The notes under the pieces were generated by a model, which did no database searches, was not told the DNA's origin, and saw nothing but the letters and a program-made list of their open reading frames with translations. From positions 1 through 43,113 of the forward strand of contig JAFXCR010000029.1 of NCBI GenBank assembly GCA_017516465.1: a DNA stretch of 43,113 bases, read 5' to 3'. The stretch is from Ruminococcus sp. Its GTDB lineage: Bacteria > Bacillota > Clostridia > Oscillospirales > Ruminococcaceae. The number at the start of each line of letters is the position of its first letter. Position 1 is the first letter of the stretch. The position numbers and the translations under genes are program-made. Of this stretch, positions 24,818-32,008 are shown piece after piece.

Positions 24818-24960
24818 GCTGCATCCGGAAGATCATTTCCGCCGATATGCAGCATTAACCAATTCTGACTATCAGAATCAGCGTCAGGCATGATTTTTAT
24901 AGATCTGCGGCATCTTCTGGAGTTACAGTATATACGCTTCACTCCTAAGATCTATAAAAA
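24818..24960. repeat. Cluster of inverted repeats between rpsR and the DUF378 gene
   Basis: Three nested or successive dyads occur. GCTGCAT..ATGCAGC (24818-24824, 24847-24853) encloses CGGAA..TTCCG. ATTCTGA..TCAGAAT lies just behind. A perfect 13-bp pair TTTTTATAGATCT (24894-24906) and AGATCTATAAAAA (24948-24960) frames 41 bases. None has a clear terminator tail for the DUF378 gene. The cluster is either a structured 3' UTR or a degraded palindromic repeat. Confidence 0.5.
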
Positions 24961-24964
24961 AATT

Positions 24965-25183
24965 TTACCGGTCTGTTGTGTTGAACGCCAGCTCGTCATC
25001 CCTGCGGAAAAGCAGAGATATGCACCATACCGCAGAAATGGCTACAAGAATATAGACAGTTCTGCTGATAAGGCTTGCTGCACCGCCAAAAAGCCAAGCA
25101 ACAAGATCAAGCTCGAATATACCTACCAGACCCCAGTTTATTCCTCCGATAATCAGAAGAATAAGAGCTAATTTATCCCACAT
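24965..25183 (-). CDS. DUF378 small membrane protein
   Basis: 72 residues. LALILLIIGGINWGLVGIFELDLV is the typical family start (GxxNWGLVG), followed by a second membrane helix (VYILVAISAVWCISLLF) and a short charged tail. The two membrane segments and the length match the DUF378 family, whose function is unknown. A GAGGTG ribosome binding site lies ahead. It is a single gene with its stop next to the inverted-repeat cluster. Confidence 0.9.
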   Translation of the reverse strand: MWDKLALILLIIGGINWGLVGIFELDLVAWLFGGAASLISRTVYILVAISAVWCISLLFRRDDELAFNTTDR

Positions 25184-25222
25184 ATTGAGAACACCTCGCT
25201 TTAATTCGGGGTTAAGTCAACA

Positions 25223-25274
25223 CGGCAAAATAATCTGAATTCATTTTGCCGCATCACCCGACGCTTTATGCGTC
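25223..25274. repeat. Two stem-loops in the divergent gap DUF378/NERD
   Basis: CGGCAAAAT (25223-25231) and ATTTTGCCG (25243-25251) form a perfect 9-bp stem, followed by GACGC..GCGTC (25260-25274). They could be operators or structured 5' UTR; there is no good T-run. I saw no convincing promoter for either gene here. Confidence 0.45.
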
Positions 25275-25328
25275 TGTTTGTATTATTGCTGTTTAAATCT
25301 GAATTATTCAGTAGTTTAGGAGAAAATT

Positions 25329-25952
25329 ATGGAAAAAAATCTTAAGATATTTTTTATCGTTTTAGCCGCAGCTGCCGTTCTGCTGATCCTCTGGGGAATC
25401 ATTTCCTACTTCAGCAAGGGCAGACGCAAGGGAAGAGCAGCAGAAAAAAAGGTCGCAAAGACCATTTCCAAGCTCGGAAAAAAGGATAACATCCGTATTA
25501 TTAACAACGTTTTTCTTCCGCTGTATAACAAGACCGTTGAAATAGATCATCTCGTTTTCGGACGCTTCGGCATACTTGTTATTGAAACAAAGGGGATTTC
25601 AGGAGTTATTACAGGCAGCGGAAAAAAGCTCGTTCACAAAATCGGTGCAAATGTTCACAAACTTTATAATCCGCAGCTTCAGAACAAAACCCACATTGAC
25701 AACGTTATCCATCACCTGAAAAAGGGCGGATTCTCATCCACTCCCGTTTACGGTGCTGTAATATTCACTGATAAGGAACTGGTTTTCGATGAAAGTCTCG
25801 GTATGACACTTGACCAATTCAAGGATATGTACAACGAGCTTGATGACAACGGGTGCAATCAGGATGTACTTTATCACTACTTCCAAAAGCTTGGAGTTAC
25901 AAATCCGATAAAGAAATACTTCCATAAATTCAACAAGAAGGACTGGGATTGA
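25329..25952 (+). CDS. NERD domain membrane-anchored protein
   Basis: 207 residues. There is one N-terminal membrane helix (IFFIVLAAAAVLLILWGIIS), then the NERD region: GRAAEKKVAKTISKL, NNVFLPLYNKTVEIDHLVFGRFGILVIETKGISG. The D-H and E-T-K positions correspond to the restriction-endonuclease-like core of this domain. The family is linked to DNA or RNA processing, but few members are characterised. It is a single gene followed by a hairpin at 26000-26023. Confidence 0.88.
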   Translation: MEKNLKIFFIVLAAAAVLLILWGIISYFSKGRRKGRAAEKKVAKTISKLGKKDNIRIINNVFLPLYNKTVEIDHLVFGRFGILVIETKGISGVITGSGKKLVHKIGANVHKLYNPQLQNKTHIDNVIHHLKKGGFSSTPVYGAVIFTDKELVFDESLGMTLDQFKDMYNELDDNGCNQDVLYHYFQKLGVTNPIKKYFHKFNKKDWD

Positions 25953-25999
25953 TTTTTATTGATTCTGTAATAAAGAATATTGTTTTACAGAACAAATTC

Positions 26000-26023
26000 A
26001 AGGGCGGTCACTGACCGCCCTTT
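26000..26023 (+). terminator. Terminator-like hairpin after the NERD gene
   Basis: GGGCGGTC (26002-26009) and GACCGCCC (26013-26020) with flanking AA/TT pairs; only three T follow. Confidence 0.55.
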
Positions 26024-26032
26024 GTATTTAGC

Positions 26033-26058
26033 AAAAAAGACTGCTCAGGCAGTCTTTT
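26033..26058 (-). terminator. Terminator after the HPr-like gene
   Basis: AAGACTGC (26037-26044) and GCAGTCTT (26049-26056) with a TCAG loop; on the minus strand the T-run is six bases. Confidence 0.8.
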
Positions 26059-26072
26059 CATCAGGTAAGTTA

Positions 26073-26303
26073 TTACTTTACGATAAACTTTTCGATGTCC
26101 TTAAGGAAAGCATCAGCATTGTCTGTATGAGCATTGAGCTGAATCGGCTTTGAAAGATCAAGGCTGAAAATACCCATGATTGACTTTGCGTCTACCGCAT
26201 ATCTGCCGGATACGAGGTCAATATCGAAATCATAACGCATTACGACATTAACGAAATCCTTTACGTCATTGATTGCCTGAAGAAAAACTGTTGTCTTTGT
26301 CAT
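26073..26303 (-). CDS. HPr-like protein without the active-site His
   Basis: 76 residues. The second half, YAVDAKSIMGIFSLDLSKPIQLNAH, matches HPr and retains the regulatory Ser of KSIMG. The site of HPr His15 (in the IHARPA segment) is replaced by INDVKDF, so phosphotransfer from enzyme I is not possible. Such a protein could act like Crh, as a Ser-phosphorylated regulator with CcpA, or serve another role. The ribosome binding site is AGGAGG; it is a single gene with promoter and terminator. Confidence 0.85.
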   Translation of the reverse strand: MTKTTVFLQAINDVKDFVNVVMRYDFDIDLVSGRYAVDAKSIMGIFSLDLSKPIQLNAHTDNADAFLKDIEKFIVK

Positions 26304-26388
26304 ACTATTACCTCCTGTAATAAAGGTGTTCTTGTGGATGTTTTTTCTTGTTTACTTCTTTTTTGCGGATTGGCCCTTCCGCACTTAT

Positions 26389-26417
26389 ATATTAGCACTA
26401 ATAAATCCCTTTGTCAA
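26389..26417 (-). promoter_or_regulatory. Promoter of the HPr-like gene
   Basis: TTGACA (26412-26417), 17 bases, TAATAT (26389-26394) on the minus strand. Confidence 0.7.
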
Positions 26418-26581
26418 GCCATTTAAAGTAAATTTGTCAATTTAGTATAATAGAGCCGTCTTTGATGAAGTTTTTTTATTCATTGCTAATAATTTATTTA
26501 GACTGCATAAAAAATAAACAATCGTTTTGTGCAACTTTAACATGACAAATTAAAGAACAAATCTGATATATAAGGTGAAAT

Positions 26582-27886
26582 ATGTATAAAGTATTTTTTA
26601 TAACTTTAGGTTGCAAGGTCAATCAGTATGAAACTGAGTGTATGAAGGCTGATCTTATCTCAAAAGGATTTGAAACAGCTTGCTCTCCTGACAAAGCTGA
26701 CGTCATAATCCTCAATTCATGCACCGTAACATCCTCCGGAGACAGCAAGTCCCTCTATGCTCTGCGAAAGCTCCGTAAAGACAGACCGGACGCTCTTGTT
26801 GTCCTGACAGGATGTCTCCCGCAGGCTTCTCCCGAAACTGCTGAAAACATACCGGAAGCTGATATCATTATCGGAACAAAAAACAGAAAGCTTCTCCCCT
26901 CAATGATAACAGAATCCCTTGAACAAAAACAGCGTATCGTCCAGATAGACAAATACAGCTGCAACGACAGCTTTGAAGATCTTGTCCACAGCGATTTCAA
27001 GGGCAAAACAAGAGCTTTTGTAAAGATTCAGGACGGCTGCAATCAATTCTGCTCTTACTGCATAATCCCCTTCGCCCGTGGAAGATGCCGTTCCAAGCCT
27101 TTGGACGTTCTCCGCAATGAACTGAAAATGCTCGCAGATGCCGGTCACAAAGAAGTTGTTCTCGTTGGCATAAATTTAGCATTCTACGGCATGGAATACG
27201 GTCTCCGACTCGCAGACGCAGTTGAAGAATGCTCCCGTATCTCCGGAATTGAACGTGTTCGTCTCGGCTCACTTGAACCCGAAATGATATCAGACGACGA
27301 CCTGCTGAGACTCTCGAAATGTCCGCAGTTCTGTCCGCAGTTTCACCTTTCTCTCCAGAGTGGCAGTGATACCGTACTAAAACGAATGAATCGACGTTAT
27401 ACCACGGCAGAGTATTACGATCTTGTATGCCGCATCCGCCGAATCTTCCCTGACGCTTCCTTTACTACCGATATCATGGTGGGATTCCCTCAGGAAACTG
27501 AAGAGGAATTCATACAATCAATGAATTTTGCTGAAAAAGTTGGTTTCGCAAAAATTCATGTGTTTCAGTATTCCCCCAGAAAAGGAACAGTAGCCGCTGG
27601 AATGCCGCAGCTTTCAAAGAAAATCAAAGCAGAAAGAGCTGACCGTCTAAAAGCTCTCGGAAACCGCCTTCAGGAAAAATATCTTCTTAATCTTGTCGGA
27701 AAAACTGTTCCTGTGCTCTTTGAACGTGAAAATAATACAGATTTCCACCACGGATATGCACCGGATTATACATTAATAAAAATTTCTCAGAAAAATTTTA
27801 AAAAAAGTTTGCGTAATTTCATTTTTTATGTTACAATAGAAGAGGCACACAATGACTTCTGCTATGGCACCATTTGTGAGCCGTAA
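26582..27886 (+). CDS. mtaB: tRNA t6A37 methylthiotransferase
   Basis: 434 residues. The N-terminal methylthiotransferase domain begins FITLGCKVNQYETE, with cluster Cys at C11, C47 and C78. The radical-SAM domain has the C153-x3-C157-x2-C160 motif (DGCNQFCSYC), and a short TRAM-like end follows. It converts t6A to ms2t6A at position 37 of ANN-decoding tRNAs. LGCKVNQYE distinguishes MtaB from MiaB and RimO. The start has AAGGTG. The purL promoter lies inside its 3' end. Confidence 0.95.
   Translation: MYKVFFITLGCKVNQYETECMKADLISKGFETACSPDKADVIILNSCTVTSSGDSKSLYALRKLRKDRPDALVVLTGCLPQASPETAENIPEADIIIGTKNRKLLPSMITESLEQKQRIVQIDKYSCNDSFEDLVHSDFKGKTRAFVKIQDGCNQFCSYCIIPFARGRCRSKPLDVLRNELKMLADAGHKEVVLVGINLAFYGMEYGLRLADAVEECSRISGIERVRLGSLEPEMISDDDLLRLSKCPQFCPQFHLSLQSGSDTVLKRMNRRYTTAEYYDLVCRIRRIFPDASFTTDIMVGFPQETEEEFIQSMNFAEKVGFAKIHVFQYSPRKGTVAAGMPQLSKKIKAERADRLKALGNRLQEKYLLNLVGKTVPVLFERENNTDFHHGYAPDYTLIKISQKNFKKSLRNFIFYVTIEEAHNDFCYGTICEP
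27809..27837 (+). promoter_or_regulatory. Probable purL promoter inside mtaB
   Basis: TTGCGT (27809-27814), 17 bases, TACAAT (27832-27837), giving a leader of about 140 nt before purL. Confidence 0.55.
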
Positions 27887-27910
27887 AATCAAAAGTATTT
27901 CGTGGATATT

Positions 27911-27959
27911 CTGTTTTCTGACCGGTGTGAACTCTGACAGACTCGCACTTCAGAAACAG
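27911..27959 (+). promoter_or_regulatory. Long hairpin in the purL leader
   Basis: CTGTTTTCTGA (27911-27921) pairs with TCAGAAACAG (27950-27959) with one bulge. Above it GTGTGA pairs with TCGCAC, closing a 12-base loop. It ends 12 bases before AAAGGAG of purL. It does not resemble the purine riboswitch as I know it, and it lacks a T-run, so translation-level control or mRNA stability is more likely than termination. Confidence 0.5.
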
Positions 27960-27984
27960 CTGACCTCGGAAAGGAGATTTAATT

Positions 27985-30900
27985 ATGTCCGTTTATAGAA
28001 TTTATGTTGAAAAGAAACCGGAATTCGCTGTTGAAGCACGTTCCGTAATGAACGACGTGAGTACTGCTCTCCGTCTGAATCTGACTAATCTCAGAATCCT
28101 TAACAGATATGATGCAGACAAGCTCAGTCAGGATGACTTCAATGCCGCTGTTGATACAGTATTCTCTGAGCCTGCTGTTGACATTGTTTACGATGATATG
28201 CCCGCTGTCGGTGAAAACGACAAGGTATTTGCTGTGGAATATCTTCCCGGTCAGTTCGATCAGAGAGCTGACAGCTGCGAACAGTGTATCCAGATTCTCC
28301 GTCAGGGCGAAAGATGCCGCGTGAGAAACGCTCGTGTATACATTGTTTCCGGAAACCTTACAGACAATGAATTCGACAAGCTTAAAGCATATATTATCAA
28401 CCCCGTTGAAAGCCGTGAAGCTTCTCTCGAAAAGCCCAAAACACTCGATACAAACTATGATATCCCTGAAACTGTCGAAGAACTTGAAGGCTTTATCAAC
28501 CTCAATGCAATCGGACTTCATGCCTTTGTAGACAAATTCGGGCTTGCTATGGATTACGATGATATCAAGTTCTGTCAGGATTATTTCCGAAACGAGGAAA
28601 AGCGTAACCCCACTATTACTGAAATCAGAATGATTGACACATACTGGTCCGATCACTGCCGTCACACTACATTCCTCACTAATGTGGAAAATGTGAATAT
28701 AAAAACACCCTATATCAAGGATACATACGATATGTACCTTAATGTCCGTGAAGAACTTGGCAGATCAGACCGCCCTGTAACTCTTATGGATATCGGAACT
28801 CTCGCTGCAAAGAAACTCAAGAATGACGGTCTTCTCCCTGATCTCGACGAGAGTGAAGAAATAAATGCTTGCTCTGTAAAGATCAAGGTTGATATCGACG
28901 GAGTACTTGAAGACTGGATCCTTATGTTCAAAAACGAGACTCACAACCACCCCACTGAGATCGAGCCTTTCGGTGGTGCTGCAACCTGTCTCGGTGGTGC
29001 TATCCGTGATCCGCTTTCAGGACGTTCCTATGTATATCAGGCAATGCGTGTAACCGGTGCTGCTAATCCTCTCGTTCCCGTTGAAGATACTATTTCCGGA
29101 AAGCTTCCGCAGAGAAAGATCACTGTCGGTGCTGCTAACGGATACAGCTCTTACGGTAACCAGATCGGTCTTGCTACCGGTCACGTTGCAGAAGTATATC
29201 ACCCAGGATATGTTGCAAAAAGAATGGAGATCGGTGCTGTTTTAGGTGCTGCTCCTGCTGAAAATATCAGACGTGAAAGACCGACTCCCGGAGATATCGT
29301 TATCCTCCTCGGCGGAAAAACAGGCCGTGACGGCTGCGGCGGTGCTACTGGCTCCTCTAAGTCCCATACTCTTGAATCACTCGAACACTGCGGTGCAGAG
29401 GTTCAGAAGGGTAATCCCCCTGAGGAAAGAAAGCTCCAGAGACTTTTCCGCAATCCTGACGTAACAAAAATGATAAAGCGCTGCAACGACTTCGGTGCCG
29501 GCGGTGTTTCTGTTGCTATCGGTGAGCTTACTGACGGTCTTGTAATCAATCTCAACGCTGTTCCCAAGAAATACGAAGGTCTTGACGGAACTGAAATCGC
29601 TATTTCCGAATCACAGGAAAGAATGGCTGTTGTTATCGCTCCTGAGGATATGGAAAAATTCATGGAAGAAGCTGCAAAGGAAAATCTTGAAGCTACTCTC
29701 GTTGCTGATGTTGTTGAAGAACCCCGTCTCAAGATGATCTGGAACGGCAATACTATCGTTGATCTTTCCCGTGAATTCCTTAACTCAAATGGTGCTCCCA
29801 AGTATACAGATATCGAAATCGAGACTCCCGCAGAAACAAAGGCAGAGGAAATTACAGACAGTGCTGATTCATGGACAGAGCTTATGTCTAACCTCAATGT
29901 ATGCTCACAGAAGGGACTTATTGAGAAGTTTGACTCTACTATCGGTGCCGGAACAGTTCTCATGCCTTTCGGCGGCGTATATCAGATGACTCCTTCTCAG
30001 GCTATGGCTGCAAAGATTCCCGTACTTTCAGGCGATACAAAGACCTGTTCCCTCATGGGCTGGGGTTACAATCCTGATATATCTGAAAAAAGCCCTTACC
30101 ATGGTGCAATGCTTGCTGTTATTGAATCTATCGCTAAGGTTGTTGCAGCCGGCGGTACTTACAAGAAGTGCTGGCTGACATTCCAGGAATACTTCGAGAG
30201 AACTCAGAACGATCCCAAGCGTTGGGGCAAGCCTATGGCTGCACTTCTCGGTGCTTTCAAGGCTCAGCTCGAAATGGGCTGCGGCTCTATCGGCGGTAAG
30301 GACTCAATGTCCGGTACTTTTGAAAATATCGACGTTCCGCCTACACTCGTATCTTTTGCTGTTTCTACTGCAATGGCTGACAAGATCGTTTCTACTGAAT
30401 TCAAGAGTGCCGGAAACTCCGTTATCATGATTACTCCCGAATACGACGAAAATGGTCTGCCTGTATTCAGCAGCATCAGAAACTGCTTCGACAAGGTAGA
30501 AAAGCTCATCGCTGACGGTCGTGCTAACTCAATCTGGACTATCGGATACGGCGGTGCTGCTGAGGGTATCGCAAAGATGTGCTTCGGTAACAAGATCGGT
30601 TTTGCTTTTGATGTACGTCTTACAAGCGAACAGCTCTTCAAGCCCTGCTATGGTTCATTCATCATCGAACTTAACGGCGATGCTCAGGACGGCGAATATG
30701 TTATCGGTAAGACAATTTCCGACTACATGATCCGTTGCATCGATTACACTGTAAATCTCGACAACATCCAGCGTGTATGGGAAGGAAAGCTTGAACCTGT
30801 ATTCCCGTGCAGAATCAAGACTACCGACGTTACTCCTGAGGTTTACTCACATTCAGACAGACTCCACCTTACAGCTTCTATCAAGGCAGCTCAGCCGAGA

Positions 30901-31689
30901 GTACTTATCCCTGTATTCCCCGGCACAAACTGCGAATACGATACTGCAAGAGCATTTGAAAAGGCTGGCGCTGTTCCGGAAACTGTTGTTATCAGAAATC
31001 TGACAGCTGAGGCTATCGAGGAATCTGTAAACTACTTTGAAAAGGCTATCAGAAAGTCACAGATCATTATGATTCCCGGCGGATTCAGCGGCGGTGACGA
31101 GCCTGAGGGAAGCGGTAAGTTCATTACTGCATTCTTCCGCAACCCCAGAATCAAGGATGCTGTTCATGATCTTCTCAAGAACCGTGACGGTCTTATGCTC
31201 GGTATCTGCAATGGCTTCCAGGCTCTTATCAAGCTCGGTCTTGTTCCTTACGGCGAAATCGTTGATATGACAGACGAATCTCCTACTCTTACTTTCAATA
31301 CAATCGCACGTCACCAGTCAATGATGGTAAATACAAGAATCGCTTCCAACAAGAGCCCTTGGCTCTACGGCTGCGAAGTTGGCGATATCCACACTATCCC
31401 GATCTCACACGGTGAAGGACGCTTCGTTGCTCCTGCAAGCCTTATCCAGCAGATGGCTAATAACGGTCAGATCGCTACTCAGTACGTTGACCTTAACGGC
31501 AATCCGACAATGGATATCCGCTATAACCCCAATACTTCTATCGAGGCTATCGAGGGTATTACTTCCCCTGACGGACGTGTTCTCGGTAAAATGGGACACA
31601 GCGAACGTATGGGCAGCTTTATCGGTAAGAACGTTGCCGGAAATAAGGATCAGAAAATCTTTGAAAGCGGCGTGAATTACTTTAAATAA
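27985..31689 (+). CDS. purL: Phosphoribosylformylglycinamidine synthase (single-chain)
   Basis: 1234 residues. Converts FGAR to FGAM with ATP and glutamine, step four of purine synthesis. The synthetase part has HNHPTEIEPFGGAATCLGGAIRD and GCGGATGSSK. The C-terminal glutaminase domain (from about residue 970) has VFPGTNCEYDTARAFEKAG, the nucleophile elbow LGICNGFQ, and later a SHGEGRF His. The single polypeptide with both activities is the long clostridial form rather than the split PurLQS of Bacillus. It stands alone; no other pur gene is next to it. The start has AAAGGAG. Confidence 0.97.
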   Translation: MSVYRIYVEKKPEFAVEARSVMNDVSTALRLNLTNLRILNRYDADKLSQDDFNAAVDTVFSEPAVDIVYDDMPAVGENDKVFAVEYLPGQFDQRADSCEQCIQILRQGERCRVRNARVYIVSGNLTDNEFDKLKAYIINPVESREASLEKPKTLDTNYDIPETVEELEGFINLNAIGLHAFVDKFGLAMDYDDIKFCQDYFRNEEKRNPTITEIRMIDTYWSDHCRHTTFLTNVENVNIKTPYIKDTYDMYLNVREELGRSDRPVTLMDIGTLAAKKLKNDGLLPDLDESEEINACSVKIKVDIDGVLEDWILMFKNETHNHPTEIEPFGGAATCLGGAIRDPLSGRSYVYQAMRVTGAANPLVPVEDTISGKLPQRKITVGAANGYSSYGNQIGLATGHVAEVYHPGYVAKRMEIGAVLGAAPAENIRRERPTPGDIVILLGGKTGRDGCGGATGSSKSHTLESLEHCGAEVQKGNPPEERKLQRLFRNPDVTKMIKRCNDFGAGGVSVAIGELTDGLVINLNAVPKKYEGLDGTEIAISESQERMAVVIAPEDMEKFMEEAAKENLEATLVADVVEEPRLKMIWNGNTIVDLSREFLNSNGAPKYTDIEIETPAETKAEEITDSADSWTELMSNLNVCSQKGLIEKFDSTIGAGTVLMPFGGVYQMTPSQAMAAKIPVLSGDTKTCSLMGWGYNPDISEKSPYHGAMLAVIESIAKVVAAGGTYKKCWLTFQEYFERTQNDPKRWGKPMAALLGAFKAQLEMGCGSIGGKDSMSGTFENIDVPPTLVSFAVSTAMADKIVSTEFKSAGNSVIMITPEYDENGLPVFSSIRNCFDKVEKLIADGRANSIWTIGYGGAAEGIAKMCFGNKIGFAFDVRLTSEQLFKPCYGSFIIELNGDAQDGEYVIGKTISDYMIRCIDYTVNLDNIQRVWEGKLEPVFPCRIKTTDVTPEVYSHSDRLHLTASIKAAQPRVLIPVFPGTNCEYDTARAFEKAGAVPETVVIRNLTAEAIEESVNYFEKAIRKSQIIMIPGGFSGGDEPEGSGKFITAFFRNPRIKDAVHDLLKNRDGLMLGICNGFQALIKLGLVPYGEIVDMTDESPTLTFNTIARHQSMMVNTRIASNKSPWLYGCEVGDIHTIPISHGEGRFVAPASLIQQMANNGQIATQYVDLNGNPTMDIRYNPNTSIEAIEGITSPDGRVLGKMGHSERMGSFIGKNVAGNKDQKIFESGVNYFK

Positions 31690-31744
31690 TAAATATACGG
31701 TCAGTTTACTGTAATATTTTTATAGGAACTTCATATGCGTTTAT

Positions 31745-31954
31745 CGGGGGAAACCTTTCTGAGGAAAGGTTATCCCCCGAACCCCCTTCCAAAGACTTTT
31801 AATACTAAAATTTCCGCCTGACATATCATACTTAGAAAACAAATGAAAAACTTCAAGTTTTCTCTTTGAGTATGATATGTCAGGCGGAAATTTAATACTG
31901 AAAGTTTTAGGAAAGGAGTTTGAGGAACAACCCTTTTTCAAAAGGGTTTTCCTC
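31745..31954. repeat. 210-bp palindromic repeat element between purL and metG
   Basis: The core is a perfect 25-bp inverted repeat (31808-31832 and 31869-31893) with a 36-base centre. Its outer arms continue to pair imperfectly to both ends. Each end has its own hairpin: CGGGGGA..TCCCCCG (31745-31751, 31773-31779) around ACCTTTC..GAAAGGT, and GAGGAA with CCCTTTT..AAAAGGG (31922-31954). There is no coding potential. It lies between convergent genes and may serve as their transcription barrier. It looks like a MITE or dispersed structured repeat. Nothing else is apparent in 31690-32008. Confidence 0.75.
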
Positions 31955-32008
31955 AATAATGTATACAATACTCCTGTAAAGATATAACAGTCAAGCTGAC
32001 CGTAAATT

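Noticed and set aside
27838-27984. Purine riboswitch in front of purL
   Set aside because: The leader folds into one long hairpin without the three-way junction or conserved loop bases of that riboswitch.
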